DNA of 64,000 nucleotides. It comes from Glandiceps talaboti. Lineage: Eukaryota > Hemichordata > Enteropneusta > Spengelidae. This document shows positions 1-12,999 of this stretch, piece after piece. The stretch lies in the NCBI RefSeq assembly GCF_964340395.1, contig NC_135559.1, positions 1,037,501-1,101,500 of the forward strand, given 5' to 3'. Both the position numbers and the translations under genes were made by a program. The notes beneath the pieces are model-generated. The model saw only the letters and a list, made by a program, of their open reading frames with translations. It had not been told where the DNA came from and did not search any database. Positions within the stretch are counted from its first letter, which is position 1, and each line of letters starts with the position of its first letter.

Positions 1-1154
1 CACACACAAAAAATAACACAATAAAATACTCGACATGTCATAATAGCACAACACAACTATGTAAAAATAGTCGTTTGTCATATCAAATGACTGAATGCAT
101 AACGTAGAAATGACTAAATACTTTCTGATTGAGAAATAGTTAAAGATGATACAGAGATCTATTAGAAAGTAAAAAGAGTACACACAGTTCTTTAGTTAAA
201 AAAATCACTGATTTAGACGACTCAAAAGTCTGTTTATGGAATTGGATCTCTTCCATACAAAGTAGTTCTATAATGTACCTTTTGCAGCCAGAATTTAATG
301 GCGTCATTTTAAATTACATATTTTGGTAACAATTGATGACATTTAAATCCAGTTTCCTTATCAACTGAATTCCTATCTATGATAACTCCAAGTAACATAA
401 GCCTCTCAATGCCTACGGCCTCTACCGTCATTTGCATTCATAGATATAACCCCGGAGGTGGCAGCGCCTTAGGTAAGCTTAGCTTCTTTAAAATGTGTAA
501 CTAGGACTAATTCAACGGAGTGTTGTGTTCAGTTTTGATGTATATGAAGATGTAAGTTATATGCATAACAACACGAGTTTGTATGTTTACACAGATAATA
601 ATGCTACATTTCAACGTTTGGCTCCAATGAAATCTTACTAACATTGCTACATTTTACTGTATGGTTTGACAAAAGTGCTATTTAAAAAAATATTGCTACA
701 TATATATGTTTGTCCTAATTAAGGGAAGTTCGCACAATGTCACACAAGCTCAATAAGCCGCGGAACTTCACGTGGGGGGGGGGGGGGGTTCTGGTGTCGA
801 TGCGATTGCTGAACTTCATTTTCATACTTCTAACCAGACATCGACGGAAAACTTTCACACCTCAATGATAACATCTTTTCCATTTACTACTGAGATGTTG
901 ACAAGTTGATTAAAATTTACTTCTAGCATGAAAGTATACTTCCATGCTTCTAGTGTGAGATATGGTGCTGGCTTTCCGCTAGTATTTTAATGTGTTTACA
1001 GTCATGTTTTTACATTACATCGATCCTAGTGATGTGACCACTACAGTTTTCATCATAGTTTACTTGATATATAAACATGTTAGGTCGCAGTTGTGATCGT
1101 GCGTTTAGGGGGAGGGGGGAGGCGGTTTTGAGCTTGTGACATTGTGCGATCGTC
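1..1154. other. No gene seen; left edge
   Basis: This AT-rich stretch has no ORF with recognisable protein similarity and no splice-consistent exon that I could find. A homopolymer G run lies at about 774-788. Confidence 0.5.
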
Positions 1155-1286
1155 CCTAAGAATCTTATTAACAAGCTACAGAACGCAGCCGCACACCTTG
1201 TGTGCAAAGCCACAAAGTTCGACCACTTTGAACAACTTCTACACTCTTTGCATTGGCTGCCGATCAACATTCTTTTAGTGGTCTGA
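1155..1286 (+). mobile_element. Non-LTR retrotransposon reverse transcriptase fragment
   Basis: An open stretch of about 43 codons translates with the pattern LQNAAAHLV, then a K-x-D-H segment, then LHSLHWLPI. This is the typical C-terminal palm/thumb region of CR1/L2/Rex-like LINE reverse transcriptases, where LQ-x-x-QNAAARLV and LHWLPV recur. It is truncated at both ends: the frame stops at 1284-1286 and nothing upstream continues the polymerase. I infer a dead 5'-truncated or fragmented LINE copy. The clade is not resolved. Confidence 0.72.
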
Positions 1287-2209
1287 GGTTTCATTAAGTG
1301 AGCTAGTATAAAATGCAGAAATGGGTAAAGAAAGAAAGCAGCACTGCAGCGCCCTCTATGCCTATGGGCTTCGCTTTGCCCCGGCCTGGCCCCGGCCCCG
1401 CAATGCACCGCGCCATGTTTGGATTTGTCAGCTGATTTTCTGGTGCGCAAATTTAAAATGACTGTACTCACTGCAGCAGTCGACAACTGAAGCTGTTTTC
1501 AAAGAAAGTTTGTTTTATTGGTAGTGGTGATTCTAGTCTGTTTCACGGAACCGAAGACTGCATAACCAGGGAAATTCCAGCTGCCATGGTTGGACCAGTA
1601 CAGTGTGAGGACTACACGGAAGTTTCCGTGGCTTACAAATCATAAATCGTAAATCATGTTTTCACTAAATTTCTAAGGTATGTTTTTCTTAATATGTATT
1701 AATCAACCCATACAATGCGTATTTATATTGAATAAATGTTATAGCAGGAAATTTGCAAGTTGTCAAATTATGGTCGATGCTAATGATTGTAGCTGTGTTG
1801 TGTCTGTGTCGAACTTTGCCCTGCCGGCAAGGTGCGTTGCGATGCTTGAAACAACACAAAATTTTCAGGACTAAAATTTTAGTTTATAAATCATTATCTG
1901 TGCCAAATTTGGTGTCTCTACCTTATGTGGTATATATTTTTACACTTTGTCTTTTTTGCTGTGCAATCACAACCTATGATCCACTAATCTTTGTTCCTGT
2001 TATTATCATGGAGATACAACACATTGTTATTTCATACATTTACTATTTCATGTGAATTTCCAATAGATGCATTGTATTGCTGGTTATAAAAGTTTCTGAA
2101 AAGTTGTTAATATTCACCTGCAACCTGTAACTTTTACATGAAAAAATGTCACAGGGAAGAATTATCGTATAACTTTGGTTTTGATTTTTAAAATCTATAC
2201 TTCTATATA

Positions 2210-2325
2210 TTTTCCTGACAAACTGTTTCTTTGTTTTGTTCATCTGTCAACAGAATGGATCTGGACAAAGTGTTTTCAAATACTTCTCATGGTATCGCTT
2301 TAAGTTTGAATCATTTCACTAAAGT
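2210..2325 (+). repeat. Orphan duplicate of a coiled-coil gene exon
   Basis: About 100 bp here closely matches 5225-5330. It includes a splice acceptor, a 38-nt exon (2254-2291) and its GT donor. The counterpart at 5267-5304 fits in phase into the coiled-coil gene. This upstream copy differs at a few bases and is separated from the gene by a piggyBac relic, so it is probably a segmental duplicate. Use as an alternative exon cannot be excluded. Confidence 0.6.
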
Positions 2326-2734
2326 GTTACTCAAAGTTTTAGTTGTGAGTGCTGTCTTATTTTTAAATATGATCTTATAAAATTGAATTATGTTCCAAAC
2401 CAGGTTGTCAATATAGTATCAATATGGTCTGTAGTCTTCAAAGATACTGTCTTGTACTTGTTTTATTGAGAAATGCATAAGAGAAGTGTTTATCTTGTGG
2501 GTATCTTATCTCAAGGGTATATGATAAAACTTTTATGGCCCATTGTATGGGTTGACCAAACCTTGAAAGCACTGAAGGCATCATGTAGCATGTTGCCCCC
2601 ATATGGTTATGGTGTCATCTGGAAATTATCCCAAATGTACCATCACATGGGATAATTTTCTTTTTTGATAACTTTTTCAGTTCAGTAAAGCTTTCCTTAG
2701 ACCTACTGAATGAAGGCACTCTGTGTTGCAGCAC

Positions 2735-3416
2735 TGTCCAACCAAATGGCGTGGGTTTCCAGCTGACCTACGTAAATGTGAAGCTCCCAGAACATGGATC
2801 ACTGACACAGCAATTCAGGAAACTCACAGCTAGTCTGGCAGGATAAACGACAGGTCACAACTATATCAACATCATGTCAGCCTATAACAACTTCACACAG
2901 GTGAAAAGGTGACATCCTGTGCCCTGAAAGTGTCATATAGTATAACAAGTACATGGGTGGAGTCGACCTACATTTGTATCCGATCAGTTGGTGACCTACT
3001 ACGCGATTGGAGGGAAGTATTACAAATACTGGAAGTACCTGTTCTGGTCCATCATGAACAGGGCTATTTGTAATGCCTAGATCTTATACAAGATCACAAA
3101 TTCACCAGCTCTAAGGCAGAGATACCGACAACTAGACTTCTGCCTTGCTTTGTCATCACAGCTGACTGCATGATTTAGTGCTAGGAAACAACCCAGGCCA
3201 TCACCAGCTACTCCGATCCTGACCTTGTTCCGCCATCTGTATCCATTGACAACTTCCCAGAGCATGAGTGTGAGAATCTTGACACCATCTGGCAAAAGAA
3301 AAACTGTGCTCTCTGCAGTGAAATCCAGAAGAAAACACAGTCTGGGATGGGAGAGGGTTCCCTGTGTAAAGTGGACTGTTTTGCCAAGTACCATGCTTTA
3401 CAGCTTCAGAACTAAA
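2735..3416 (+). pseudogene. piggyBac-family transposase relic (C-terminal part)
   Basis: Conserved piggyBac blocks appear in order but in different frames. First comes a W-x-D-K-R-x-V-x-x-x-S-T block (about 2837-2866), then YNKYMGGVD (about 2951-2977), then a YYAIGGKYYKYWKYLFW segment about 20 bp downstream in another frame. Finally, at 3305-3416, there is a cysteine-rich C-terminal domain with CxxC, a second C-x3-C and F-x-x-YH. In the family this last domain is the zinc-binding region that contacts the transposon end. Several stop codons and frame changes show it is inactive. The N-terminal two thirds, including the catalytic aspartates, was not found. Confidence 0.72.
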
Positions 3417-4420
3417 TAGGGTCAACCCAACAGACTACAGCACTGAAAAACTGTTCTGTGTGTAAATAGGCATTAGCCAATTTAACTAATAAAGGAAGGA
3501 CAAAGACAAACTGGTTTTTTTTATTTACTTTTTATTTGAATTCAACATCATCTGAAGAAACTTAGCAAAAAAATTGTTATTAGTGAATTTTAAACAGAGA
3601 AAGTTGAATTGACATTATTGGAAAGCAAAGTTTTCACTCTCTAAAATAAGTTTCGCTTGCTAGTCAATTTTTTATCATTTTTATGAAAAATTAATACAAT
3701 CATAACCCACAAAGTAATTATTACATAATCCCTTTGTTCATCAGTGGAAAGTCCTGGGCCCCACAGTGCATTGAGATACAAATGAGCTGGGCTGTACAGG
3801 GTTAAACACCTCATTCCTGGCAAGGTTAAGAAGGGTGGGCCTGATAATGTAAGTTATATGTGTTTTTATGTATACTAGTTGAAATAGATCATTTGGTCCA
3901 AATTATATGTTGATGAATGTTGTCATATGATTGTCTCATGAAATGAGACCATCTCTTGATTATTTTATCGAAAAAATAGATATTTGAACAGGAAATATTA
4001 GTTAAAATTCTGCATAATGGCAATAATGGATAACATGATAAAAATAATAGCATGATAGATTAAATACTGTAGTTTATAAGAATGTACATGAAATCATAGT
4101 TTCCTGAAAACTTTTATTCAGCGAATGTAGAGGGAATGTTACATCACATAAACGAAAAATAAAACAAAAACAACAGAGCAAGAAGAAAAAATCCTCTTTC
4201 TACTTATTTCGAGAAGCTTTGTGAAAATAACTCGGTGGTTGTGATCACACCGAAACAATTCTTTCCGTTGATATTGTAGAAAAGAGACAGAAGTGAAGTC
4301 ACCATAAAAGAGCCTAGCATGTTGCCGAGAACCAAGAAATAGGAAGTGTATATTCAGTGGAGAGTTGAGTTGAAGAATCTGTACAAGAATTCAGAGACAA
4401 AATTGTCTTTTTTCTAACAG

Positions 4421-5708
4421 GAACTGAACACCAAGCTCTGGGTGGAGCACTCATCCAGGGTTATGGCAGAAGAGATATTGGCAAAAACAAGAAAAATGAA
4501 AAAATTGGAGGAAGAAGTCAAGGTATGCTTGTTGTGTTTGAGGTTCATATCATCTCATCAACATGTTTTTTCTTTAAATCTGATCTTAACCTGCACACAC
4601 TATCAACATATGTCACTATTTAAATCCTACTTATTGTATATCTGATATTTTAGCACCTAGAGAACCAAGTCCATAACATCAAGGAAACAGCTGAAGGACA
4701 GGCACGATCTTTGGACAAAATGTACCAGGCAGTGGAGGTAAGGCATTTGTTGCTTAGTTGAGTTTGCGAGTTGGGGAGGGAGTGATTAAGACTATTCCGA
4801 GGTTTCCTTGTACAGTATATGTACTTCACTAGAAGTTAAAGTCAGAACAGGCTGTTGGTCATATCATATCAACATGTTTTTTCTTTAAATCTGATCTTAA
4901 CCTGCACACACTATCAACATATGTCACTATTTAAATCCTACTTATTGTATATCTGATATTTTAGCACCTAAATAACCAAATAAGTAACCTCAAGGAAACA
5001 ACTGAAGGACAGGCATGATATTTGGACAAAATGTACCAGGCAGTTGTGGTAAGGCATTTGTTGCTTAGTTTAGTTTGCTAGTTGGGGAGGCAGATGGGGG
5101 GTGTGGGGTTAAGACTATTCTGAGGTTTCCTCATGCAGTATATGTACTTCACTAGAAGTTAAAGTCAAAACAGGCTGTTGGTTAATTAATGTAATTAATT
5201 GTCAATTAAAGTTACACATATATTTTCCTGACAAACTGTTTCTTTGTTTTGTTCATCTGTCAACAGAATGGATCTGGACAAAGTGTTGTCAAATACTTCA
5301 CATGGTATTGCTTTAAGTTTGAATCAAGAACAGGCTGTTGGTTGTCAATTAAAGTTACTCATATAGAAAAGTCAATAGAACTTATTAACCTCCATAAAAG
5401 CTTTGCATATTACTCATTAGTTTATGAGGTTTTTAGTCATATAAAGATAATCTTCTATTTTTACTTAATTCAGGACTGTCTTGCAAACCATCGACGTGTC
5501 TGTGCCCCAGAAGGAAGACATCATTGCCTCCCTATATGATAACATCTACACCAGAGAGGACCAGGTTTACCATACAACTAAAAACCTGTTAAGATCAGTG
5601 TCCTCTCTAGGCGTCATGTCAGGTGAAGAGCATTGGCATGATACTCCTAAGGAGACAGTGCCAATTATTTATCCAGATCTAGAAGAGCAGCTCCTTAACT
5701 GGACATGA
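4421..5708 (+). CDS. Coiled-coil protein, 5'-partial gene model
   Basis: Four exons join in phase: 4421-4522, 4654-4737, 5267-5304 and 5474-5708 (stop TGA at 5706-5708). All have AG acceptors and GT donors. The first two encode a charged, heptad-like helix (KKLEEEVK followed by HLENQVHNIKETAEGQ). The 38-nt third exon supplies the phase needed for the last exon, which begins TVLQTIDVSVPQKED and ends DLEEQLLNWT. I do not recognise the family, and the 5' start was not found. The phase agreement across three introns argues that it is, or recently was, a real gene. A nearby AATAAA lies at about 6831. The second exon has a damaged duplicate at 4957-5049. Confidence 0.5.
4861..5183 (+). repeat. Tandem duplicate carrying a dead exon copy
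   Basis: This block repeats 4547-4859 almost base for base. It contains a second version of the coiled-coil exon (acceptor near 4963, donor GTAAGG near 5049), but the reading frame now has TGA in place of a CGA arginine codon. Intron and exon were therefore duplicated together, and one exon copy then decayed. Confidence 0.75.
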
Positions 5709-5967
5709 ACACCAAACTATAGATGCAGGATAACATACTTACTTAAGGTACACGAAAGTGTAATCATTATTACTTGTAATTGTCTCAGTGTATAAAACAC
5801 ACAACATTCATATATTTGTATAAGACTTGATGTATTACTGCCAAATACATGTCATATGGTTTGGATATTTCATTTAAAGCAAATAATAATCAGAAATCAT
5901 ATAAATCTTGGACATTTTGTTAGCGAGAATCATTTTTTTTTGCTGTGTATCCTTCAAACAACACAAC

Positions 5968-6185
5968 ATGAAAGTACTCATTCATGGTGTTCTTGCTGCA
6001 GGTATGACGTACAACACTGATGGGAAACGGTTACAGATCAGTGAATGTTATAATCTGTGAAGAGACATCAAGAATCCATATGACAAGAATGTTGTTGCTC
6101 TCTGGTTGAGAAGAATGACAATGTGGGCAGTTTAAAGAGAGATTTGGTGGTGTTTCTGGCTAAAAGTATGGACTTTTAGCTATCA
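5968..6185 (+). pseudogene. HIRAN-like domain relic
   Basis: The translation around 5998-6170 reads GMTYNTDGKRLQISECYNL, a stop, then RDIKNPYDKNVVAL. After a one-base frame change it continues VEKNDNVGSLKRDLVVFLAK. The order NPYD-x-NVVAL followed by a VG-x-L-x-R-x-L segment is the core pattern of HIRAN-type domains, often found in repeat-borne or helicase-associated proteins of invertebrates. The in-frame stop and frameshift indicate decay. The assignment rests on motif memory only. Confidence 0.42.
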
Positions 6186-6377
6186 AAAGGAGATATTTAT
6201 TACAGCAAGCCAAAACAGAATCCATTCTTCCATTCAAGATGAGATGGTGGGGCACATGCAGGTTTATAATCTTAGACTTTATGCCCATGACAGTGCCAAT
6301 GTACATCTCACACGAATTCTCCATGGTGCAGCATTTGATTATACAATCAAGTATAAAGCATATATGCCAAGTAAGCC

Positions 6378-6780
6378 TTATGGTGCAAACCAAACTGCCC
6401 TTTTCAGGACCACATTTTCCAAAAAGAGAACTACCGTATACCAACTGTACACATATTATTACGTATGTGAACAGCCCCCCCCCCCCCCCCCCAAAAAAAA
6501 AAGAAAAAAAAGAAGGGCAGAAAAAGAAACAAAAGAGGAAAAATCTAGCGCAAATGCCATGTCAAACTTTGATCTACCAATTCAAAATATAAGTTAGTAG
6601 CCTTATGGTGCAAACAAAACGGCCCTTTTCAGGAGGTCCACATTTTCCAAAAAGAGAACTAATGTGTACCAACCACACACACATTATTTCTGTGAACAGC
6701 CCCCCCCCCTCCCCTCCAAAAAAAGAAAACTAGCACAAATGTAAATGTCAATCTTTGATCTACCAATTCCAAAAATAAAT
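6378..6780. repeat. Imperfect tandem duplication of about 220 bp
   Basis: The segments beginning near 6378 and near 6598 share the same order: a TATGGTGCAAACC-like start, an AAAAAGAGAACTA block, a poly-C/poly-A junction and a TTTGATCTACCAATTC end. The homopolymer lengths differ between copies. No coding signal was seen. Confidence 0.7.
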
Positions 6781-9700
6781 TGTTAATGTCAGACAATTAT
6801 TGATAAGTGTGTGAATCACCAATGTGTGTAAATAAAGCTGTGTGTATGTTCTCAAGTCTCTGTTTGCACAAAATAAGTATACATTCTAATATTGCATTGT
6901 ACAGTATATGTGTAAGAAACAAGAAATAAATGTGACATCTGTAAGACAAGTACTATACTTACTGACTATTGAGTGTTGTTTTCTGAGTGAAGTACAGTAA
7001 GTTGAGCATGTCTTACATGAAAAATATGAAAAAAAGGAATTGCAGGGAAATTTTCATGGGAGGTTGGAAGAAGACTAACATTTGCCCTATCCCAAGTTTG
7101 GTGCTTGGGAAAATGGGTATGTTGGCCATGTTCAAAGTTGCCATTCTACTCGGTTACTGTTTTAACTCATAAGAGATGTACTTGTAGGCATCTGGAGGCT
7201 GTACCAAGTTACCAATTTAATGCTTGTTTTCCTGACACATCACCACTAATGAGCTTCAAAGAGATTGTCAAATTCAAATCCTGGTTGAAGCTTACAGAAA
7301 TCGGCTTACAATTTCACCATCCTTTGTTAACTTTGATCGGATCTTCTCCATCCAACTCCGACTAGTATATAAACCTGTAGATTAAGTGGTGAACATTTTT
7401 ATCACTTACTAAAAGAAATGACATTGAAGGAAAGACTATTTGAACTTTACACACCGGGTGAATCTAAGTGAGCGGAGTATGACATTGTGTACATGTTTGA
7501 ATTTTATCATTTAAATGGCACAAGGACAAAGTTAACATAACCTATAGACTTCTAATGTCACAATACATACCTTATGTATCGTCAACATTTCCCACTTCTG
7601 TATATTCAAGGCATATATAATCTTTTCAACAACAGTGGTAAAATTCTGTGATATAATGATAATAATTGCAATATTAGGCAATCAAGCATTCACTGTAATA
7701 ATGGAAACTGCATCATCATGCATGAATCAATAAGTATGCATGCTATTTACAGAAAAGTCAAACTGTCAAACTTATCCATGTAATAAATGGAAGATAAATC
7801 ATACTGAGTATGAGCAACAATCATTATTCAAGGCTGGGGGTTGGGGAGTTGGCAGATATGACAAAGAACCATAGAAATTCTTTGTAAACCCTTGCCTTTC
7901 AGACAAATTTCATAACCCTGCCTGTCACACCCCCTTTTCCAGAAACACAATGAGTGTAGCAACGAGACTTGGCATTCAGTCAAGCTGTCATTGACGTCAA
8001 GAGTGGGTCACTCCTTCCTACTGTGTATTTGCAAATCATGCAACAACTGGGCAGTTTTTATCTATCACATATTGACATTTGCCTGTTATAGCTACTTCAT
8101 TCAAATTGTTATTCACAATATTACAAAACTGGTCACTTGGATACTTGAATGGTCAGAAATCATGGTATTAAACATCCATAAAATTTTGCCACTTCGAGCT
8201 TGTATTATAAAAACACTATTTCAGTATTTAGAAGCTTAAAATGAATGAGAGAATGATCATGAACGCCACGCCTCTGATTGAGAGTTGATAATAAGTATAA
8301 TAATATAGAAGTAACTGTACAGGGATATGAGAGGGTACAAGGGATACATCTCACACAGACTACTAGTAATGGAGCTTTTACAAATTCAGGTTATTTTGAG
8401 TTGCAGAAATAGCAAATTTACTCACAATATTTTAGCATGCCCCTTCCTTTTTTGAGTGACCTCTCCCCCACCCCAAATGGCTTTTCCTTCTTATTTTGCA
8501 TCCCAGGCCACCCAAATTCAAAAAGGAAAATGTCAACTTTAAATAAAGGTTACTGGAAGAGTGATACATTTACATGTAACATACCTGGCACCAATTAAAT
8601 ATTACTTTATTATTATTCACACATTTGTCATCTGACTTGATATGGCAGGGAACAGTCAGCCCGTACTGCAATATTCCATAGAATCCAGTCAAAGAACTGA
8701 CAGAAAAAAAAGGAATGGCTGATTATTTGATTAGAACAAGCACATTACATCCAAAATATTACAGACCAGCAAATGAATGTCCAAATGACACATGATACAA
8801 TAGATTAATTGTGGCCGAAATGCTTTGGGTATAATTGTGGCGGCCTTTTGCGTACCTGGTTCCCGCCACTACAGTGACGTGTTGTAAATTGTAGGCCCTT
8901 TTGTAGGGGTGTCTCGTCATGTGTATGAAAATTTACTGCCAAGTGTCTAAAAGTAAAAATGTATGCTCCAGGCCGGCCCAAACTGACATTGGCAACAATT
9001 TTTCAGTCACCAGGCTGTCGGCTGAAGCACAAAATGAAGCCAGAGGATGACAGAAGAAGTGGTGTTTCTAGAAATGAATGCGCCGGCCCAAACTGCAACA
9101 TAGTTCAACATTAGCAACAATTTGGCGGTCATCGATGCGTCAGGCTGTCGCGTCGGCTGATGATGAAGCACAAATGAAACAGAGGCAGTGTTGTAAAACT
9201 AAACTCTTACCCTAAAGGAGAATACAGAGAAGTACAAAACAATTTTTTGACAAAGAAAGAGAGAGTTTGTTTTCCTTCAAACCTTCTAATACAGTGTACT
9301 ATAGATTTTGTTTGAGGGCCGTGCCTTTGCAACCCATTACATTAGTTTTTTTTATTTGCTTATAACCAGAATATACTCGATAGGAAGTTTAAACCCCAAT
9401 AACTATAAAGATATATAGAAACAAACATTTAAATACTTACCAGTAGCAATAAGTTGACAACTTATACTATTTCGGTCCAAAGTAAGAAAGTGTGATATAC
9501 GAAAACTGATCGATCGTCTAGTCATCACATACATGAGTACTTGCTTGCCGGTCACTTACAGGAAACTTACGTCACGCTCCGAATATGGTTGATGGAAGGT
9601 ACGCCCTCAGGAGCTAGGAGTCTAGTCTGTGTAGAGTAGTTTTTCATTTCGTTGGTTCAAAGGTTCATGTTCGTCAGGTTTAGCTTCACGGAAATCGCTG

Positions 9701-11570
9701 ATTTTCTTTACCTGTTCGTCGAATTCTTTGCAATTGCATGGTGGGTGTTATTGAATATATTGATCTCTGGATTTTGTAAATTGTAGAGAAAATAGTTGTT
9801 GAGAAATAAGACTTGTAAACATCTCTGTGGTACTGCAATTTATAGGCCTTTAAATAATTGTTTGCAAACAACTTGCAATGACTAGTGTGCACACAGTGTG
9901 AACCAGCATATCATAATAATTATGTAAAACTATAAGGCACATTGATAGCTCAGATCTAATAGTGATGTAGCTAATATTAAAAATAGCAGGTAAAATCAGA
10001 AGAGTAGGCGGTAATACCTATGAGGAAAACCCGTGAACTGCACACTAATGGACACACATACGCGCACGCTTTCAAAGATATAGTAATAAATTGTTACTCA
10101 TCAAAATGAATATAAAGACACTTTGACCTCTGTTCATCCATACAAATTCCCTTTTTATTTGGTTAGGGCGGCCCTTTTTATTTTTCTGTTTCTCATCTCC
10201 CGACCGACCCTAATTTGCAGCTCCGACATCAGAAAAAAAAAAAGTTTTTTTATTTCCGACCGACCCCCGAGCACAGCAAAATTGTAAGGTTCCCCATGGC
10301 GTCTTAGGCCAGTTCTGCCGAGGCCACGACCTTGCGACATTGGCCCCCTAAAATTACAAATGAAGCAATAATTTTCCCACCTTGCGTCGCTTTGGCGCAT
10401 TCATTTTACGGCAGACATCAAAATTATCTAAGTCCACGGCAGGACCATGGACCAGGCCTGGCTCTGACTCGACGTGAATCCCACAAGAAGTATACTGACT
10501 GCGTAAGGGAAAGTTTTGTTGACATCATATGAGATACAGTGACAACGCGCAGTTCTATCGTTAACATAAAAAATGGCACAAAAAGATCAACTTTCATAAA
10601 CTTAATCTACAAATTAAAACATTAGAGGGATTAGATGAGTCGAAATGGACGTCTCTCGTCACATGTTTTGTCTACTGTCACTGTCGTGACCTCTGACCTA
10701 ATCACTGACGTGTGCGAAACACTGAACTTGCTACCGGAACATTTATCTGCCATGCCACACCTCAGAAGCCTTCGTGAACCAAATTTATGGGACAGGTTGT
10801 GATTTTCATTTGTTGATGGGTTAAATTAAATGAGTACATGTGTATTTTGATTCCGAAAAAGCTGTGTTAGGGGATCGTGTTGCATGATGTTGACAGTGCT
10901 AGTGACACATGTGAATGTTGGGCACTGAATCAATGCGTAATCACTGGCATGGCCACTATAGACGGCCGATGCATGTGCGCCCGGTCAGACATGAAGAACG
11001 AACTTGTTGTGCAAATCAGAAAAAAATTAATGTAATATTTACAGAGCATCCCAACTTTGACTTTGTTGATAGTTTTAGTTAAAGATTCAAGTTCTGAGTT
11101 TCAAGGACACCTAATGTCAGCTTTCCGTATCATTGCAAGTTTTACGGTACGTAACTATGCTGTCATTTGATATAGCAGGACCAAATCATGATACACAGCC
11201 AGTAACGGTCCGGTTAATTAATAAAAAATAAATTATTTTAAAGTTTGTTTGACTATTATTTGTAAGTTTTTCGTTCACATTTGGTACTTTTTAAAGTCAG
11301 GGATTTTTTTTCTTCAAAATGTCATGAATTTGAAGAGGGAATGATAAACACAGCAGTGTACTAACAATTTCAAAAATGAAACAAGTGGTTACAAGTTTAG
11401 GATTTCCCAAAGTTTTTATTCAATCATATGTTCACTGTGACTTATTTTGAAGTTGTTCATTGTCCTTGTCTGAAAAAAGGGAATTATACATTTTAGCACT
11501 GCTATTCATTGATATTCAGATTAAAAAATTGTGACTACCTGGCTGTCCAATCTTTCTAAACAATATATCA

Positions 11571-11573
<3 letters not shown>
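6781..11573. other. Intergenic stretch without recognised genes
   Basis: Only short, composition-driven ORFs occur and none resembles a known domain. Within it, 8971-9050 and 9081-9185 are diverged copies of one segment (GCCGGCCCAAACTG start, CAGGCTGTCG core). Near 10160-10310 is a T-rich element with CGACCGACCC motifs, which may be dispersed, since similar GTCGG/CCGACC-rich pieces occur near 12790 and 35450. Confidence 0.45.
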
Positions 11574-11669
<96 letters not shown>

Positions 11670-11771
11670 CTCGGTGAGTATCAATCTGCTATAAGACAGT
11701 GCTCTATACCGCAGTGGCAGAGCGTAATAGTTTTGGTAGTACTGGAACTCTTTCTTGGGTGTAACTCGGAG

Positions 11772-11834
<63 letters not shown>
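11574..11834. repeat. Two (TA)n arrays around a 100-bp spacer
   Basis: Long (TA)n runs at 11574-11669 and 11773-11834 flank a unique spacer. The spacer edges are inverted relative to each other: TATATAACTC on the left, and GAGTTATATA on the right. This suggests a small inverted-repeat element inserted at TA, or one that seeded the TA runs. Confidence 0.65.
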
Positions 11835-11835
<1 letters not shown>

Positions 11836-11977
11836 CTTAAAATTACATAATCTTAATTGCCTTCTTTTTCTAAGGTGTAATGTGTAGTACACAATTTTCA
11901 AAAAATAGCTTACTGGGAACTGTTATTATGAATGGAATTTTTTTATGTTGTTAGGTAATGGTCTATACGTAATGGAA

Positions 11978-12015
11978 TATCTCAGACCACAGTATCTCTA
12001 TAGTGGTCTGAGATA
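11978..12015. repeat. Perfect 13-bp inverted repeat
   Basis: The arms at 11978-11990 (TATCTCAGACCAC) and 12003-12015 are exact reverse complements around a 12-nt loop. The CTCAGACCAC motif recurs near 1275-1286 (reverse), 33017, 33143 and 33183 in this window. Confidence 0.7.
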
Positions 12016-12999
12016 ATTTATATGAATATTTCATAGACAATAATAATTGACCCCACTCCCTGTCAAATGACACCACTTTTTGGAACCAAGGGGCCTGTGT
12101 CCCCACTTGTTGGAAACCTTGGCAGAACACCGCCGTCTAACCCCCCCCCCCTCTCACCCACCCACCCACCCAACCCCTTTGTTACGTCAGAGCAGCATGT
12201 GTCTTTCATCATGGCAGAAGCCGTTGAGGTTTGATGAGGGACAGGGCTCAAAATTAATACTGTCACGCGGTACATTTTGCTGCAATGCAATAATAGCTCA
12301 GAATATTTCCATCATTTTTAAAATTATGCTTAAAATTGGTAAAAGTCATACTGCATTCCTAATTTCTTGACCAGTTTTTAGCTTTAAATCAGTTGTATTA
12401 TCAGGGAAATGTTTCATAGAAGTAATGGTTTATATAAATGAAAATTCATCTAGCACACTGATGACAATCACGTAAGTGTTTCAAAAAGTTACATACTAAA
12501 GTTCAAATTGGATAACTTGAAAACATTGTTAGCGATGGCAATGCCACTTTGATTAATAGGACGAATGTATTAGTACTCCTGATAAAATCACACAATAGTT
12601 CATGGCTACACCCATCAGGATGATAAGTATTTAATCATCTTCTTACAAAGTTGTTCTACAGACTTGTCAACCTTGCTAAAATGAAGGAAAGAGACTTGTA
12701 ACAAGGAATTCAATAAAGAGAAGAGAAATGAAGTTGTATAGAGACTAACAGGACAGAAAGGACAGAGAATAGAACTGAAAAAATACATTTTTTTTCTTGC
12801 CCCCCCTTTTTTTTTTATTTCGCCCGCCCGACCCGCCTGACTATTCCATTGGAGATGAGAAACAAAAAAAAAAAAAACCTCACCCTTACAACAAAATAGA
12901 ACAACTCTATTGAATACACCATATTCCGGTAATCAGAAAGACGAAAGATTGTATAGTTTGACCACTAGGAGTGCTGTTCATAAGCAGCTAAAAGAACTA

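Noticed and set aside
6239-6597. Two overlapping plus-strand ORFs of 117 codons
   Set aside because: They depend on a poly-C/poly-A stretch that is duplicated downstream, and no domain or splice support is present.
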